NCBI RefSeq assembly: GCF_000153105.1
Contig: NZ_CH672376.1
Span: 3,084,485-3,148,484, forward strand
Length of the DNA stretch: 64,000 nt
Direction: 5' to 3'
Source of the DNA: Blastopirellula marina DSM 3645
GTDB taxonomy: Bacteria; Planctomycetota; Planctomycetia; Pirellulales; Pirellulaceae
The notes beneath the pieces were generated by a model, which made no database searches, was not told the DNA's origin, and was given only the letters and a program-made list of their open reading frames with translations. A program made the position numbers and the translations under genes. Positions within the stretch are counted from its first letter, which is position 1. Every line of letters starts with the position of its first letter. Positions 1 through 8,499 of this stretch are shown here, in pieces.

Positions 1-1
1 G

Positions 2-2812
2 ATCGTTGCATTTGATCGCTTTCTCTACGACTATCCAGATCATTCTCTGACCGGCGCGTTGCTCTTCTATCGCGGCGAAGCGCTGATCCAGCTGGAAGAC
101 TTTGCGGACGCTCGCAAGTCGTATCAGGATTTCCTGCAACGCGTTCCGACGCACGATAATCGCACGCAGGCCGAGTTTCGGGTCGCCGAGTGCTATTATC
201 TGACCCACGATCTCGAAGCGGCCCAGACGCAGTTCGAGACCTTTATCACCGCCCATCCAGATCACGCGCTATACGCTCATGCGTTGCCCTACTTGGGCGA
301 AATCGCGCTGGCCGATCAAGACTATGACATGGCCGAACAGCTCTTCCGCAAAGCGAAAGCCGCCGCGCCAAGTCTGGCGATGCAGGGAGAAGCCGAGCTG
401 GGATTGGCTCGCACGCTTCGCGACAGCGGTCAACTGCACGCTGCCCGAACGGCCTATCGCGCCGCGCTGAAACAAGAACTAACTGAAGCGCACGACGCCA
501 AGTTTGAGCTAGGCGTACTGGAATATCGCTTGGGCGAACATCGTGTCGCCGTCGAGCATTTGACCGAAGTCGCCCAAGCCGGCGATCGACATAGCGACAT
601 CGCCAAGCTTTGGATCGCCAAAGCTTACTACGAAGTTCGTGATTGGCCGCAAGCCGAACAGCGACTGCAAGAGCTGGCCCAAGAGGAAAAGCTGAGCCAA
701 TATCGCGACGAGATCGACTATCTGTCGGCTCGTATCCGTTTGGAACAAGGGGAAACGAGCGAAGGGCTGACGCAGCTTGAACAGCTATTGGCGAACCATC
801 CCGCGTCTCCTTGGTGCGACGAAGCGCTCTTCTATCTAGCCGAAGCCGCGGTGGTGACCGGCGACCTGGACAAAGCGACCACAACCGCTAAGCGTCTGAT
901 CGTCGAGTACCCCCAACGAGAAGCGACGCCGCAAGCGGTTCGCCTGGTCGTGCGGAAGCGGCTCGAGCGAGAGGAGTATGCTCAAGCGAACGAGTTGCTC
1001 ATTTCGCCTGGGATCGACGAAGTCGCGCCGGAAATGGAAAAGACCGCCGCCGCTTGGAGCTTTGAGCTCCCCTACTTGCGCGGCGTCGCTCGACTAGGCG
1101 GCGGCGATACAAATCAAGCGATGCGTCACTTGGAAGCGGCGGTCGTCGCGACCGACGAGCCGCAGCAACAGGGTTCGGCCTACTACGCGCTAGGCCTGGC
1201 CGCTGATCGAAGCGGCGAAGACGGTGACGCGGCGCGTCATTTCGCCAAGTACCTGGAAGTCTCGCCGAGCGGCGCCGAAGCGTCCGCTTCTCGCTTGCTC
1301 CTTGCGTCGTCGTTGGCCCGCATTGGGCAATTGGAAGACGCAAAGACAACCTACGCCCAGGTAGATCGCGCCCTTTGCGAAACGCGATTGTATTGGCTCA
1401 CCACGCGCCGACTGGCGGAAACAGCCTTGAAAGCCGGCGACAAGCCCTGGGCAGGCGAGCTGTTCCGAAAGCTGACGCAGGACGGCAATCCGGAAGAATT
1501 TGTCAAAGCCGGCGTCGCCGGGCTCAGCTGGGTGCAGTTGGACGCCGCGAGTGACGAAACTTCGACCGCGGCAATTGAACAGCTGATCGAGAAAGATCCG
1601 ACCAGCACGCTGATTCCGGCCGTCTTGTCGGCCCGAGCGCAGGTCTTGCTCCAACGCAAGCAAGCCTCGGATGCGCTCACGATCTACCAACAGATCTATC
1701 GCGACTATCCCGAATCAGACGCCGCGCCGGCGGCGATGTTGTCAGCGGCTCAACTGCTGAACCAACGGCAAGAATATGGCCGCGCCGCCGAGCTCTATCG
1801 CTTGCTGATCCAGGCGCCCAGCAAAGACTTGCAGCGAGACGACCTCCACTATCACTTGGGGTGGGCGTTGCACGACCAAGGAAGCGCGGAAGCGGCCGCC
1901 GAACAGTGGCGCATCATCTGCGAGAACTATCCCCAGAGCCAGCTCTGGAGCGACGCCGCCTATCGTCGCGCCGAATACTTGTTGACTGCCCAACAGCCGG
2001 CCGAAGCGAAGTTGCTGCTGCAACAGATCGTCGACAGCGGCGACGCCCAAGTCGCTCCGCACGCAACCTATTTGCTCGGACAGATCGCGGTCGGCCAGTC
2101 CGATTGGGAAGCGGTGGCCACGCAGATGGCCAAGCTCGCAGAGGGTAACAACGGCGAAGAGCTGCAAATCATGGCGAGCTTTTGGCACGCCGAGTCTCTC
2201 TTTCATCAGCACAAATTCAGCGAAGCGTCGAAGTTGTTCAACGAAGTTGAAGCGTTGACGCGGGGCCGCGAGTTAGCTTGGAATTCGACGGTAGCGCTGC
2301 GACGCGCACAACTAGCGGCGCACTTGGGCGACTGGGACGAAGCGCTGCGTCTGGCCGAGCTGGCGGCGGTGAGCCATCCCGATTTTGAACAGCGCTTTGA
2401 GCTCGATTATCTGCGCGGTCGCTGCTTGGCCCGTCAGGCCAACTTTGCCGGAGCTCGCCGGGCCTACCAACGCGTCATTGATTCGCGATTGGGTGGAGCG
2501 AGCGAAACCGCCGCGATGGCGCAGTGGATGATCGGCGAAACCTACTTCCATCAAAAGAACTACCAATCGGCGATTCAAGCTTACTCGCGGGTCGCCGCGC
2601 TGTACGACTTTCCCCGCTGGAAGGCCGGCTCGCTGCTGCAGATTGGCAAGTGCTACGAGATCTCCCGTCAGTGGGATAAAGCGCAAACGTACTACGACGA
2701 AGTTTCGGCCGGCTACCCAGAGACCTTTTTTGCCGGCGAAGCGCAGCAACGGCTGAGCGTTGTCCGTCAACGTCGCGAGACGGCTGGAGCCAAGACAACG
2801 GAGCGTCGTTAA
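2..2812 (+). CDS. TPR-repeat protein, 5' end truncated by window
   Basis: The reading frame is open from base 2, and the residues before the first possible start (TTG at 59) already read as a TPR helix, so the true start lies outside the window. The visible part (over 930 residues) is almost entirely tetratricopeptide-type helical repeats, with recurrent A-x-x-x-Y/F and G-x-x-Y patterns and many YP-type turns at repeat ends. It resembles YbgF/BamD-like or planctomycete tetratricopeptide scaffold proteins; no catalytic motif is visible. It is followed after 82 bases by an ExbB/ExbD pair and a TonB-like protein on the same strand. It is therefore probably a periplasmic or envelope scaffold of that energised complex. 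The family call is firm, the role is inferred. Confidence 0.85.
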   Translation: MVAFDRFLYDYPDHSLTGALLFYRGEALIQLEDFADARKSYQDFLQRVPTHDNRTQAEFRVAECYYLTHDLEAAQTQFETFITAHPDHALYAHALPYLGEIALADQDYDMAEQLFRKAKAAAPSLAMQGEAELGLARTLRDSGQLHAARTAYRAALKQELTEAHDAKFELGVLEYRLGEHRVAVEHLTEVAQAGDRHSDIAKLWIAKAYYEVRDWPQAEQRLQELAQEEKLSQYRDEIDYLSARIRLEQGETSEGLTQLEQLLANHPASPWCDEALFYLAEAAVVTGDLDKATTTAKRLIVEYPQREATPQAVRLVVRKRLEREEYAQANELLISPGIDEVAPEMEKTAAAWSFELPYLRGVARLGGGDTNQAMRHLEAAVVATDEPQQQGSAYYALGLAADRSGEDGDAARHFAKYLEVSPSGAEASASRLLLASSLARIGQLEDAKTTYAQVDRALCETRLYWLTTRRLAETALKAGDKPWAGELFRKLTQDGNPEEFVKAGVAGLSWVQLDAASDETSTAAIEQLIEKDPTSTLIPAVLSARAQVLLQRKQASDALTIYQQIYRDYPESDAAPAAMLSAAQLLNQRQEYGRAAELYRLLIQAPSKDLQRDDLHYHLGWALHDQGSAEAAAEQWRIICENYPQSQLWSDAAYRRAEYLLTAQQPAEAKLLLQQIVDSGDAQVAPHATYLLGQIAVGQSDWEAVATQMAKLAEGNNGEELQIMASFWHAESLFHQHKFSEASKLFNEVEALTRGRELAWNSTVALRRAQLAAHLGDWDEALRLAELAAVSHPDFEQRFELDYLRGRCLARQANFAGARRAYQRVIDSRLGGASETAAMAQWMIGETYFHQKNYQSAIQAYSRVAALYDFPRWKAGSLLQIGKCYEISRQWDKAQTYYDEVSAGYPETFFAGEAQQRLSVVRQRRETAGAKTTERR

Positions 2813-2894
2813 GCGACGTTGGAAGCACGACGACAATATTTATGTCCGCCGGCGGCGCACCGCGGTGGTAATTTGAGATCGGGAGTCTACTGAA

Positions 2895-3713
2895 ATGGAT
2901 GTCAGTCAGATGAAAACCGTTGGTCCACGCATTCGCCAATTGGCGCTGGTCGCCGTGCTTGGGGGCATGGTTCTAACGGCGCCGGCGTTTGCGCAAGAGG
3001 GCGCTGATGCGCTGGCCGCCGCGGCTGAATCTCCCATTCCCACAAAAAACATGCTGCAAGCGGTCCGCGACGGCGGGTTGCTGATGTATCCGATCGTATT
3101 GTGCTCGTTTCTGCTGCTGGTCTTCGTCTTCGAGCGTGCGATCAGCTTGCGAACGGGGCGCGTGATTCCGCGGCCGTTTGTCAAACGGTTTATCGAGCAG
3201 GTTCGCGAAGGACAAATCGATCAGGATCAGGCGCTCGCGCTGTGTGAAGAAAATCGCAGTCCGGTGGCCGAGGTCTTTTCGGCCGCCGTCAAAAAATGGG
3301 GCCGTTCTTCGGTTGAAGTCGAGCAAGCGATTATCGACAGCGGTGAACGCGTCACCAACGTATTAAGACGCTACCTGCGACTGTTTAACGGCATCTCGAC
3401 GATCAGCCCGCTGTTGGGTTTGCTCGGCACGGTGCTCGGCATGATCAAAGCGTTTAATGCGATCGCAACGGCCGATGCGATGGGCCGGCCCGAGTTGTTG
3501 GCCGCCGGCATTAGTCAAGCGCTGCTGACGACGGCGGCCGGTTTGACCGTTGCGTTGCCGGCGTTGATCGCCTATCTCTTCTTTGTCGGTCGCGTTGATA
3601 AGTTGGTGATGGAGATCGATTCGCTTGGCCAGGAAGTGGTCAATGCGATCGCGTCGGATGGTTGGAAAGAGCGAAAGAGCGGCGCCAAAAAAGCGGCCCG
3701 TCGCGCCGCGTAA
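2895..3713 (+). CDS. MotA/TolQ/ExbB proton channel family protein
   Basis: A 272-residue protein with an N-terminal signal-like segment (residues 16-34, ending AFAQ), then three membrane helices at about 61-80, 168-186 and 210-231. The region around residues 170-225 has the family pattern SPLLGLLGTVLGMI followed by a small-residue-rich third helix (TTAAGLTVALPALIAY). ExbB/TolQ proteins form a pentameric inner-membrane channel that couples proton flow to ExbD/TolR and a TonB- or TolA-like partner. An ExbD gene follows after 42 bases, which supports the call. The ATG at 2895 has GGGAG about nine bases upstream; 2910 is an alternative. The extra N-terminal signal region is common in this family outside enterobacteria. 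Confidence 0.92.
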   Translation: MDVSQMKTVGPRIRQLALVAVLGGMVLTAPAFAQEGADALAAAAESPIPTKNMLQAVRDGGLLMYPIVLCSFLLLVFVFERAISLRTGRVIPRPFVKRFIEQVREGQIDQDQALALCEENRSPVAEVFSAAVKKWGRSSVEVEQAIIDSGERVTNVLRRYLRLFNGISTISPLLGLLGTVLGMIKAFNAIATADAMGRPELLAAGISQALLTTAAGLTVALPALIAYLFFVGRVDKLVMEIDSLGQEVVNAIASDGWKERKSGAKKAARRAA

Positions 3714-3755
3714 CCGCAGGGTGAACGGAATCGCCCCCATTTAGGAGCCAGGAAG

Positions 3756-4187
3756 GTGCCTCTCAAAACGCATATCGACGAGACGCCGACGCTCAACTTG
3801 ACGCCGATGATCGACATTGTATTTCTGTTGATCATCTTCTTCATGGTCGGCACCAAATTCACTGAGCTCGAACGCAAGATCGGGCTCGAAGTTCCGGCGG
3901 TCAATGACGTCGGCGCGCTGACCGCGGCGCCTGAACGGAAAGTGGTCAACATCTATCGGGATGGCCGTATCATGCTCGATCGGCAAGAGCTGACGGTCGA
4001 GCAATTGCAAGCGTCGCTGGTCGCGGCTCGCGGCGAGTATGAAGATCTGGGCGTGCTGGTTCGCGGCGACGCCGAGATCCCGTTTCAGAGCGTCGCGTCG
4101 GTGTTGAACGCTTGTCGCAGCGCAGGGATCAGCGAAATGGGCATCTCGGTTCGTTTGGCGCAACAAACCACCACAAGCACGAGATAG
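3756..4187 (+). CDS. ExbD/TolR biopolymer transport protein
   Basis: A 143-residue protein with a short cytoplasmic N-terminus, one membrane helix (about residues 19-35) and a periplasmic domain. The motif LNLTPMIDIVFLLIIFF is the ExbD/TolR signature; Asp20 matches the membrane aspartate that carries protons in this family. The start is a GTG with AGGAG eight bases upstream. The stop codon lies two bases before the ATG of the next gene, so translation is probably coupled. Together with the preceding channel gene it should form a proton-driven motor whose output protein is likely the next gene rather than a classical TonB. Confidence 0.93.
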   Translation: MPLKTHIDETPTLNLTPMIDIVFLLIIFFMVGTKFTELERKIGLEVPAVNDVGALTAAPERKVVNIYRDGRIMLDRQELTVEQLQASLVAARGEYEDLGVLVRGDAEIPFQSVASVLNACRSAGISEMGISVRLAQQTTTSTR

Positions 4188-4189
4188 TC

Positions 4190-6331
4190 ATGGGCCTGCT
4201 GGCGGACGCCAATTCGAGCTTTCTCTCGTCCCACGTGATCTGGAATGTCATGTGGGCGGGGCTGGCCGTATTGACGATCTCGCTGCTGGTGTTAATGCAA
4301 ACTCGCTGGGGCCAAGCCAAGCCGCTGTCGAAGTGCGTCGTCCTCTCGATCTTCGCCCATTTGCTGCTGATCGCGTACGCTCACATGACGCAGTTGTTTG
4401 CGCCTGGCCCGGCTCGTGCGCCGGCGCCGGTCAGCTTCAAGCTTTCCAATGTCGCGTTTGAAGAGAAGGCGGATCGACCAACGCAGCAGGCGCAACAAGC
4501 GAAGCCTTGGGAAGTCTCCCCGACGGCGTCGCTTCCCGCGCCGCAAGCTGCGCCCCTGGCTCGCCGTGAAGACCCCAACGCAGCGGTCAGCGATCCCGCT
4601 CACGATTGGCCCAGCGAAGATGCTCCCCTCAGCCAAACGGTCACGCCGCCGCTCGACGCCGCGGAAGAGGCCGAACTGACCGAGCCCAATGCGGCGCCGA
4701 TCGAACCGTCAATCGCACCGCGGGGATCGATGATCGCCGCCGCCGAGATCGCACCGCTGGCGGCGGCCGCTGCGGCCGAAACTGCAGCAGAGGTCGCCGA
4801 TGCAATGGGCAACACGCCGATGGCGCCCACCTTGGCCCGCCGAGATTCGACCGGTCCGCCGGCCGCCGAAACGACGCCGCCGCTGATCGAGCCGACCGAA
4901 GATGATCGCCATATGGACGATCAAATTCATCAATTGGCCGAGATGGCCTCCACCGCCAAACCGGCCGACGCGATCCAAAGCGAGATCGATCAGCTGCGCG
5001 CCGCCGACAATCGGATCGATGGTCCAACTGCGACGTCCGCGCGTGCCGAGAATGGTACGCCCGCGCAGTTGGCGGCGGCCCGCGCCTCGGGCGATCAAAA
5101 GAAGCTGGCGCAACTCGATCAACTCGGCGTCCCGGCCCCGGCGACCAATCGCCGCACGTTGGCCGCGTCGCCGTTGCCGTTGGCGATGCAGGCGCGCGTC
5201 GCCGAAAATCAAAAAGACATCATCCAGGCCCAAGGAGGCGATCCGCGGATCGAAGCCGCTGTCGACGCGTCGCTGGTGTGGCTCGCCGCGAATCAGGAAG
5301 ACGACGGTCGCTGGGACGCGAGCCGGCATACCGCTGGCGACGAACAACGCGTTCTCGGTCACGATCGCTACGGCGCCGGCGCCGATGCCGACACCGCCGT
5401 CACCGGGCTCGCCGTTCTCGCTTTCATGGCGCGCGGTCATACGCATCTCGAAGGAAAACATCGCGCCCACGTCCAGCATGGGCTCGAATTTTTGATCTCG
5501 CAGCAGGCCGAAACCGGCTCGCTGGCCGGCGAGGCTCGCCTGTTCGCCCAGATGTATTGTCACGGCATTGCGATGTTGACCCTCAGCGAAGCGTACGCGA
5601 TGACCCGCGACGATCGCATTCGGCCGGCGCTTGAAGCGGCGCTCAATTACTCGTTTCAATCGCAGCATCAAACTTCCGGCGGTTGGCGTTATCAGCCGGG
5701 CGACCTGGGAGACATGAGCCAATTTGGTTGGCAGGTGCTCGCACTGCACAGCGCCCAACTGTCGGGGATCGAAACGCCAGAGCGAACGCGGGACTTGATG
5801 ACCCGATTTTTGCGGAGCGTCTCGTCCGGCGACAACAATGGTCTGGCCGGCTATCGCCCCGGCGAGCGGACGACCCCGGTCATGACCGCCGAAGCGCTTG
5901 TCTGCCGCATTTTTATGGATGCCGAAAATAGCCCGGCCACGGTCGAAGAAGCGGCCAACTATGTCGCTCGCTTTGAGCCGGGCCCCGGCAAACCGAATCT
6001 CTATTTTTGGTACTACGGCACGATCGGCATGCACCAGCTGCAGGGAGAGCGCTGGCGATCGTGGAGCGGCTCGCTGCAGCGTCAGCTCCTTAATAACCAA
6101 CGCGGCGGCGGCATCGAAGCCGGCAGCTGGGACCCCGACACCGTCTGGGGGTGCTATGGCGGCCGCGTTTATTCGACCGCGATGGCGACCCTGTCGTTAG
6201 AGGTCTATTTTCGCTATCTTCCCATCTATTACGATCTGCAGAACCGCCCAGCTCCGGTCGCCCAGGCGCCGGCGAGGATCCCCAATAGTGTGCGAATCTC
6301 GTCAAAACCGGAAAATCTGGCCCCGCGCTAG
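4190..6331 (+). CDS. TonB-like membrane anchor fused to alpha/alpha-toroid (prenyltransferase/squalene-cyclase repeat) domain
   Basis: The frame opens at 4112, but ATG 4190 (713 residues), two bases after the ExbD stop, is the likely start. Helix 1 spans about residues 19-36, followed by a basic loop (RWGQAKPLSK). Helix 2 spans about 48-65 and contains S53-x-x-x-H57, like the SxxxH motif in the TonB membrane helix. A Pro/Ala-rich, acidic linker (about 70-340) follows, then a domain with repeated helical units (ASLVWLAANQEDDGRW; TAVTGLAVLAFMA; LEFLISQQ; GGWRYQPGD; TAEALVCRIF) typical of prenyltransferase/squalene-cyclase toroids. I see no classical TonB C-terminal domain and no DxDD cyclase motif, so catalysis is doubtful. 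I infer a TonB/TolA-like effector acting in the periplasm. Confidence 0.8.
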   Translation: MGLLADANSSFLSSHVIWNVMWAGLAVLTISLLVLMQTRWGQAKPLSKCVVLSIFAHLLLIAYAHMTQLFAPGPARAPAPVSFKLSNVAFEEKADRPTQQAQQAKPWEVSPTASLPAPQAAPLARREDPNAAVSDPAHDWPSEDAPLSQTVTPPLDAAEEAELTEPNAAPIEPSIAPRGSMIAAAEIAPLAAAAAAETAAEVADAMGNTPMAPTLARRDSTGPPAAETTPPLIEPTEDDRHMDDQIHQLAEMASTAKPADAIQSEIDQLRAADNRIDGPTATSARAENGTPAQLAAARASGDQKKLAQLDQLGVPAPATNRRTLAASPLPLAMQARVAENQKDIIQAQGGDPRIEAAVDASLVWLAANQEDDGRWDASRHTAGDEQRVLGHDRYGAGADADTAVTGLAVLAFMARGHTHLEGKHRAHVQHGLEFLISQQAETGSLAGEARLFAQMYCHGIAMLTLSEAYAMTRDDRIRPALEAALNYSFQSQHQTSGGWRYQPGDLGDMSQFGWQVLALHSAQLSGIETPERTRDLMTRFLRSVSSGDNNGLAGYRPGERTTPVMTAEALVCRIFMDAENSPATVEEAANYVARFEPGPGKPNLYFWYYGTIGMHQLQGERWRSWSGSLQRQLLNNQRGGGIEAGSWDPDTVWGCYGGRVYSTAMATLSLEVYFRYLPIYYDLQNRPAPVAQAPARIPNSVRISSKPENLAPR

Positions 6332-6576
6332 GATTCCCGCAGTCGACAACTAGCGATTGCTCCCTTTACAGCTGGGGACGCCTGAGTAAAATTGAGCGAT
6401 GGATGTGGCAAGTCGCCGCACCCTTCGCGCATTTGGTTTGCGCAAAGGACCGCACGAGTATTGGTTCTGGTCAGGTCCCACAGGATGCGTCATTCGCATT
6501 CGGGGGCGCCGACCCGCTTTCGCCTACTTGGTTGCGTGTTCTATCTCCGTCTTTCGTTTGACAACGAGGTAAGAAC

Positions 6577-6759
6577 ATGGGTTTAGGCTGGCAAGAATTG
6601 CTGATCGTGTTGTTCATCGTTCTTCTGCTGTTTGGATCTACCAAACTTCCCCAATTGATGCGCAGCCTGGGACAAGGCGTCGGCGAATTCAAAACGGGTA
6701 TGAAGGAACCGCCGGTTCATGATGACGAGCATGACGAAGAAGAAACGAAACAGGCCTAA
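6577..6759 (+). CDS. tatA: Sec-independent translocase protein TatA/E
   Basis: A 60-residue protein with one N-terminal membrane helix (about residues 4-20) starting GLGWQELLIVLFIVLLLFG, then the hinge and amphipathic helix (TKLPQLMRSLGQGVGEFKTGM) and an acidic tail. This is the standard TatA/TatE plan: the subunit that assembles into the twin-arginine translocation pore. GAGG lies eight bases upstream of the ATG. A second TatA-like gene follows 56 bases later; no tatC is present in the window. Tat substrates are present, for example the oxidoreductase at 40682 and the DUF1501 protein at 54333. Confidence 0.92.
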   Translation: MGLGWQELLIVLFIVLLLFGSTKLPQLMRSLGQGVGEFKTGMKEPPVHDDEHDEEETKQA

Positions 6760-6815
6760 ACCGCCCGGCTCGTAGCTTATTTCTCACTTCACGTCGCGAA
6801 CAAAGGTCCCGTCGT

Positions 6816-7166
6816 ATGATGACTGTACCCATTTCCGTGCCGGTGATCTTCGGATTTCTAGGCGGCCTGGGGATGCAAGAGATGATGATTGTCGCCGTTT
6901 TGGCGGTGCTGCTGTTCGGCAAAAACTTGCCGGGAGTCGCCCGTTCACTGGGGCGCAGTTACTCTGATTTCAAAAAAGGGCTCAGCGATATCCAGTCTGA
7001 GTTCCATAGCGCCACCAAGGAAGTCGAAGACACCGTCAACGACCGAGGCTTCTCGTCAAAATCGTCGAGTTCCTCCAGTTACGATGACTATGACGACTAC
7101 GCCGAAGCGACCGCCCCCAAGTTCGAGCCCCCTCCGGCCGAGCCGCATAAGTCCGAAAACGGCTAA
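6816..7166 (+). CDS. second TatA/TatB-like twin-arginine translocase subunit
   Basis: A 116-residue protein. After a short hydrophobic N-terminal extension comes a TatA-type segment (GMQEMMIVAVLAVLLFGKNLPG, read in two parts) and an amphipathic helix (VARSLGRSYSDFKKGLSDI). The tail has a Ser-rich stretch and a DDYDDYAE acidic stretch. It is longer than its upstream neighbour and has a more divergent tail, so it may serve as TatB or as a second TatA; sequence alone does not decide. ATG 6816 has AAAGG about eight bases upstream, with ATG 6819 as an alternative. The two genes probably form a bicistron. Confidence 0.88.
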   Translation: MMTVPISVPVIFGFLGGLGMQEMMIVAVLAVLLFGKNLPGVARSLGRSYSDFKKGLSDIQSEFHSATKEVEDTVNDRGFSSKSSSSSSYDDYDDYAEATAPKFEPPPAEPHKSENG

Positions 7167-7219
7167 CTGCCGTCGCTTCCCCACGTTCCACCAATTTTGT
7201 CCCCCGCTCGATCGCAATA

Positions 7220-7379
7220 TCCGCTAGTCGTGCCGGGACAAAACCGATAAACTGACGAGCCTGGCAGAGAGAATTTCGCCCGCGCGAACTTTCTCCCTCC
7301 CAGGCTCCTCTCCTAAAATGCCTATCGCAGGCATTTGCAGAGAGAACCCGTAAGCTGGGTCCTAACCCAGCAAACACCC
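7220..7379 (+). other. hairpin-rich leader between tatA-like gene and tRNA-Val
   Basis: Two inverted repeats are visible between the second tat gene and the tRNA. One pairs GAGCCTGG (about 7257) with CCAGGCTC (about 7303) and encloses a purine/pyrimidine-rich interior. The other is GCTGGGT-CCTA-ACCCAGC, ending about nine bases before the tRNA. Neither has a downstream T-run, so they are not typical terminators. They may be processing or structural elements of the transcript. Confidence 0.3.
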
Positions 7380-7453
7380 GGGCGATTAGCTCAGCTGGTT
7401 AGAGCGCCGTCTTCACACGGCGGAGGTCGTTGGTTCGAGTCCAATATCGCCCA
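7380..7453 (+). tRNA. tRNA-Val, anticodon CAC
   Basis: A 74-base cloverleaf can be folded by eye. The acceptor arms are GGGCGAT/ATCGCCC. The D arm is GCTC-N9-GAGC. The anticodon stem CCGTC/GGCGG has loop TTCACAC, giving anticodon CAC for valine codon GUG. A five-base variable loop follows, then the T arm GTTGG-TTCGAGT-CCAAT and discriminator A. The 3' CCA is not encoded (the next bases are CTC). A strong hairpin and T-run follows directly. Confidence 0.95.
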
Positions 7454-7461
7454 CTCCAATC

Positions 7462-7496
7462 AAGGCGTCTTACTGACAAAGTAAGGCGCCTTTTTT
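7462..7496 (+). terminator. rho-independent terminator of tRNA-Val
   Basis: A twelve-pair stem (AAGGCGTCTTAC at 7462-7473 with GTAAGGCGCCTT at 7481-7492, one T-G pair) has a seven-base loop and is followed by six T residues. It sits nine bases after the tRNA. Confidence 0.9.
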
Positions 7497-7524
7497 GATG
7501 GAATTGCCTGAGATTTTCCCTGTT

Positions 7525-8499
7525 CTACGCCTCCTCGATCAACTGACGTCGCTCATTTTCGAGTCGCTTGAGGTCTTGCTCGGTTTGCGTGTGTCGATGA
7601 CGGCATTTGTTTAGCGCCGAAGTCACATTTTGGATGGCCGCATCACAGGCTGCCGCCGCGGTTTGAATTTTTGATTGTACGATCCAGTCAGCGATCAATC
7701 CGTCGAAAAAGTAATCGGCAAATGTCGAGAATCCCCCAATCTCATCCAGGGAAACATGGAGTCGCTGATCGGCGTCAGCGAGTTCCTTTTGGAATCGACG
7801 CAAGTCTCGTTGGGCGGTTTCCGCCTCCCTTTTGGCCGAGTCGATTCTGGTATGTTTGGCCCAAGTGGTCATTGTCCCACCGCCAAGCATGTCCCAAGTT
7901 CCCCAGTTCTCGGCGGCCTGAAGTTCCGAGCGGACCTGCTCTAGCGATCGCAGCGCCGTGTTGCCCGCGCTGATCGCCTCTTTCAGTTCTTTGCGGTCGG
8001 CTTCGAGATCGGCCAATTGGTCGGTTCGATTCAGGATTGCAGCAGCATTTGGGGCGCCGGACTGCGTGAGGAGTCGCCGTTTCTCTTCCATCAGTTGGTT
8101 GTAGTCATTCTCGGTATCCCCGTGGCCAGCGTACTCTTCGTACAGGCGCGCGACCTCCCGCTGGGCGTCACCAACTGCTTGGGTGCATTCTTCGTACTTG
8201 AGCCTGGCGGCGAGATATTCTTGCCGCTCCTTTTCGAGTCGCTCTGCTTTGACGCCGAGTATGGAGTGAAACAATCCCGTTAGGCTGAAGCCTTCCAACT
8301 GGTCCACGTCCCCTTTTTCTTGGGCGAGAGTGCGATCCATCCGACTGCGATCGTGCTGTAATTGTTCGAGTTGAACCTGCGCCGCGCCTAGCATCGCGTC
8401 TAGCTTCTGTTTTCGGCGAAGTTTCGCCTTCGCGCTCGTCAGACGTTCACGAATGTCGTTTGGCACGTGCGGCCCCTTTTTCTTCGTTTTTTCAAGCAT
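7525..8499 (-). CDS. coiled-coil hypothetical protein
   Basis: A 324-residue, strongly charged protein made mainly of long helices with heptad-like spacing, suggesting several coiled coils (about residues 12-75, 85-130, 155-260 and 290-324). Between them are less charged conserved-looking segments, WGTWDMLGGG with TWAKHTRID around residue 200 and FADYFFDGLIADWIVQSKI around 265. There is no signal peptide, membrane helix or nucleotide-binding motif, so it is probably cytoplasmic. The WDMLGGG...AKH segment recalls uncharacterised coiled-coil proteins scattered among bacteria, but this is an impression from memory. It stands alone, convergent with the tRNA. No clear Shine-Dalgarno is seen at the ATG. 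Confidence 0.75.
   Translation of the reverse strand: MLEKTKKKGPHVPNDIRERLTSAKAKLRRKQKLDAMLGAAQVQLEQLQHDRSRMDRTLAQEKGDVDQLEGFSLTGLFHSILGVKAERLEKERQEYLAARLKYEECTQAVGDAQREVARLYEEYAGHGDTENDYNQLMEEKRRLLTQSGAPNAAAILNRTDQLADLEADRKELKEAISAGNTALRSLEQVRSELQAAENWGTWDMLGGGTMTTWAKHTRIDSAKREAETAQRDLRRFQKELADADQRLHVSLDEIGGFSTFADYFFDGLIADWIVQSKIQTAAAACDAAIQNVTSALNKCRHRHTQTEQDLKRLENERRQLIEEA

Noticed and set aside
4709..6100. 463-residue minus-strand open frame antisense to the toroid gene
   Set aside because: It is Arg-rich with no family pattern and opposes a gene with clear repeats and coupled start; an antisense shadow of GC-rich coding DNA.
4190..6331. Functional squalene-hopene cyclase
   Set aside because: No DxDD catalytic motif, the toroid is short and the membrane anchor is TonB-like; only the fold is supported.
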